This document shows positions 62,113 through 64,000 of a DNA stretch of 64,000 nt, one piece after another. The notes beneath the pieces were generated by a model. The model was given only the letters and a program-made list of their open reading frames with translations. It was not told the DNA's origin and searched no databases. The stretch is from Sipunculus nudus (lineage: Eukaryota; Annelida; Sipuncula; Golfingiida; Sipunculidae): the NCBI GenBank assembly GCA_026874595.1, contig CM049311.1:65203953-65267952 (forward strand). The letters run 5' to 3'. Made by a program: the position numbers and the translations under genes. Positions within the stretch are counted from its first letter, which is position 1; each line of letters begins with the position of its first letter.

Positions 62113-62372
62113 TAACACTTCACAAGTCCAGAGATACCATGCCCTGTGGACTCTTTTTACAAGTCCAGAGATACCATGCCCTGTGGACTCTTTTGACAAG
62201 TCCAGAGATACCATGCCCTGTGGACTCTTTTTACAAGTCCAGAGATACCATGCCCTGTGGACTCTTTTTACAAGTCCCAGAGATACTATGCCCTGTGGAC
62301 TCTTTTCACAAGTCCCAGAGATACCATGCCCTGTGGACTCTTTTTACAAGTCCCAGAGATACCCTACATCAT
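62113..62372 (+). repeat. ~37-bp minisatellite (array 2)
   Basis: About seven units of ACAAGTCCAGAGATACCATG plus CCCTGTGGACTCTTTTT. The core ACAAGTCC(C)AGAGATACC is shared with array 1 about 1.1 kb away. Confidence 0.88.
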
Positions 62373-63523
62373 GGAATAGAGATGCTATGCTCCATAGACT
62401 CTCTACAAGCTCAGAGATATCCCAGAGATTTCATTCCACTTGGACCATCTAACAACCATAGACATACACAGCCACATGATTTTTACATCATTAACTGCAA
62501 GATACAGTATAAATTAGAAATATTGGGTACCATGGGTCTCCATTATAGTTCTGAGATATATGCTGTACCGAGGAAACTTTGTTCTTGAAGACTGCAGATT
62601 TTTTTAAAAAATTGATTGTACATCATTCAGGAGAATCTCAGACCATTAGAAGCCTGGAAAGTGTACCATGGACTTTTTTTCAATCACACATCCTGCAATG
62701 AATCCATGGTACCTGGTACACTGAAGAGTATTTCACTACCACATTTAAAGATCCCAAATGGGAAAATTCAGTACTTTAGTTGCTGTGCCACAATATTTAT
62801 AAGCTAGAGCAAGTCTAGGCCATGCTAACAGGAAATTGATCAACCAAAATGATAGTACATGTGCAATCAGTAAATTGAAAGTTTTTAGGTGACAACTAAA
62901 AACTAGTAGAGTAATTATGGGTTATCCAAGTTACAAACAGAATTCAAAGCTAAGAAAAACATGTATAAGAGCTGTTTGTGCTTGAGGTTGCAGCCACTAG
63001 ACCACATGTTGGTCATGTGTCCTGAGCCTTATGCTTGCTGGCTTGAGTAGTGATCATCATGTGGTACATAATCTGGCTCAGATAGATAGTTTTTATCATA
63101 AGAACAGTTACACGTCCAAGGTATATACATACTCATGCTTCACCAGCTTGGTGGTCATCTGTTTTTGGTGATATTTCCTTTCAGTGATAATCTTTTGCAG
63201 AACATTGAAATTCAAAGTAGGCAATAAATGATTGGGTCAAATTTATGCAATCATCATGCATGATAGATGTTGTCACAAAATGTTAATAACTTTAATATGA
63301 GACCCATGCAGGCTCTTTTCTTCATCTAACAGGTCAGATGTCAGCTGATATGAGTAGCAATTTTGATTTTTTTTTTATGTTTAAAACTTAAATGTTACCA
63401 GACATCATGCATTTAGCATCTGTTAGCTGTATTAATTCAGATTTTATGCAAATATATTGTTCATTTAAATTATTGGAAGGTATGTCCATTGTTTTCTTGC
63501 TGATAAGTACATTTAGGTCCCAG
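62373..63523. other. Intron sequence, no recognised feature
   Basis: AT-rich and without supported exons. The last 40 bases are pyrimidine-rich and end TTTAGGTCCCAG. Confidence 0.45.
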
Positions 63524-63728
63524 TTTCTCAGAGTGGCTGTGTGTTAATGAACTGTTCAGTGAGAACAAAAGTCACCATATAAAACAGGTGCACTTTGGTG
63601 GTGAAGCCAAGTGTGGTCATAAGTATGTCTCCTTTGACATGGTGATTGATGGTTTGGGCCCTGCTTTTTGCTTTACAACTATGGTCCAAACAGGTGGAAA
63701 CCTCATGACAAGTTATCTCTCTAGAAGG
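63524..63728 (+). CDS. Possible extra exon of unknown identity
   Basis: A 205-bp open segment is bounded by TTTAGGTCCCAG and AGG|GTAAGT. Starting one base into a codon, as exon E requires, it reads FSEWLCVNELFSENKSHHIK then HFGGEAKCGHKYVSF and DGLGPAFCFTTMVQTGG. It could follow exon E (AA+T gives Asn). It does not resemble the DENND5 text expected there, nor any domain I recognise. It may be a lineage-specific or alternative exon, part of a repeat, or chance. Confidence 0.3.
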
Positions 63729-64000
63729 GTAAGTTTGCAAATTTACTCTGATTCAAATTGTGATCAATTGTATAAAGCAAATGCCAATTTTACCATTTTG
63801 ATTTTATGAGGTGGAAATTGACAAGCTTAAATTCCCACAGTGATTTAAATTAAAATTGTTTAAAGCTTGAATTTTTTTGGAATTGCAGCTTATATTGATT
63901 GCAGTTATGAGTCCTTTGTGTCCTCTTATATTTATAATCAAGATCCTTTGTATATAACCATAATCACCTTTATCTGTAACTCTCAGCTTTTTTAGATTTA

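Noticed and set aside
62045-62588. Overlapping open frames of 135 and 149 residues.
   Set aside because: They translate the ~37-bp minisatellite in different frames and have no gene context.

Overview
This is a window of nuclear eukaryotic DNA. It is AT-rich and built of short exons with GT/AG introns inside repeat-dense sequence. The repeat types point to a bivalve mollusc: 'pearl'-like or Helitron-like elements with (GTCC)n/(GTCT)n heads and tandem cores, a pogo/Tigger-type DNA transposon, a hAT element and a decayed LINE. The species cannot be named from the sequence. No rRNA, functional tRNA or CRISPR array was seen.

The only host gene I can support lies on the + strand and encodes a DENN-domain Rab exchange factor of the DENND5 (Rab6IP1) type. 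Five exons are clear (27326-27875, 36450-36575, 54324-54508, 55408-56191, 56854-57004). Every splice phase agrees, giving about 598 codons with no internal stop. They cover most of the uDENN/cDENN/dDENN region. The N-terminal exons were not found and the RUN/PLAT/RUN half should lie beyond the right edge. A possible extra exon sits at 63524-63728 but does not resemble any DENND5 segment I know. The introns are up to 17.7 kb and filled with repeats.

Most of the rest is transposons. At least four non-autonomous families (called F1-F4 here) share one plan: a 5' hairpin, often a microsatellite or CCG run, a core of tandem 150-340 bp units, a subterminal inverted copy of the 5' end, and a 3' hairpin just before the terminus. 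F3 and F4 start with TC, end with CTAG and sit between A and T, as Helitrons do. No Rep/helicase ORF is present, so these are passengers.

Layout: 1-626, tail of an F4-in-F1 composite; 627-1620, (GTCT)n tandem array; 3055-7185, F4-in-F1 composite; 7667-9509, F3; 9871-10756, solo F4; 10857-11835, another tandem element (F5); 12008-12225, tRNA-derived SINE; 12590-12870, minisatellite; 14529-24178, an F3 copy split by an 8,656-bp pogo/Tigger-like transposon (14556-23211) that carries its transposase gene plus F1b and F2 elements; 24331-26646, F1-type; 27326 onward, DENND5 exons with a LINE split by F3 (28640-32210), a hAT element (39341-40184), more F1 copies, a second full F4-in-F1 composite (47279-50687) and two related minisatellites (60.6 and 62.1 kb).

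The most notable signals are: a tandem array that repeats the DENND5 exon's own 3' splice site four times upstream of the real one (55119-55422); the split and rejoinable F3 element with a TA target duplication; the composite F4-in-F1 unit found three times; and dense dispersed motifs (a CAGGTGGCGCCACCTG palindrome and AGGTCA direct repeats) carried by the Helitron-like families.
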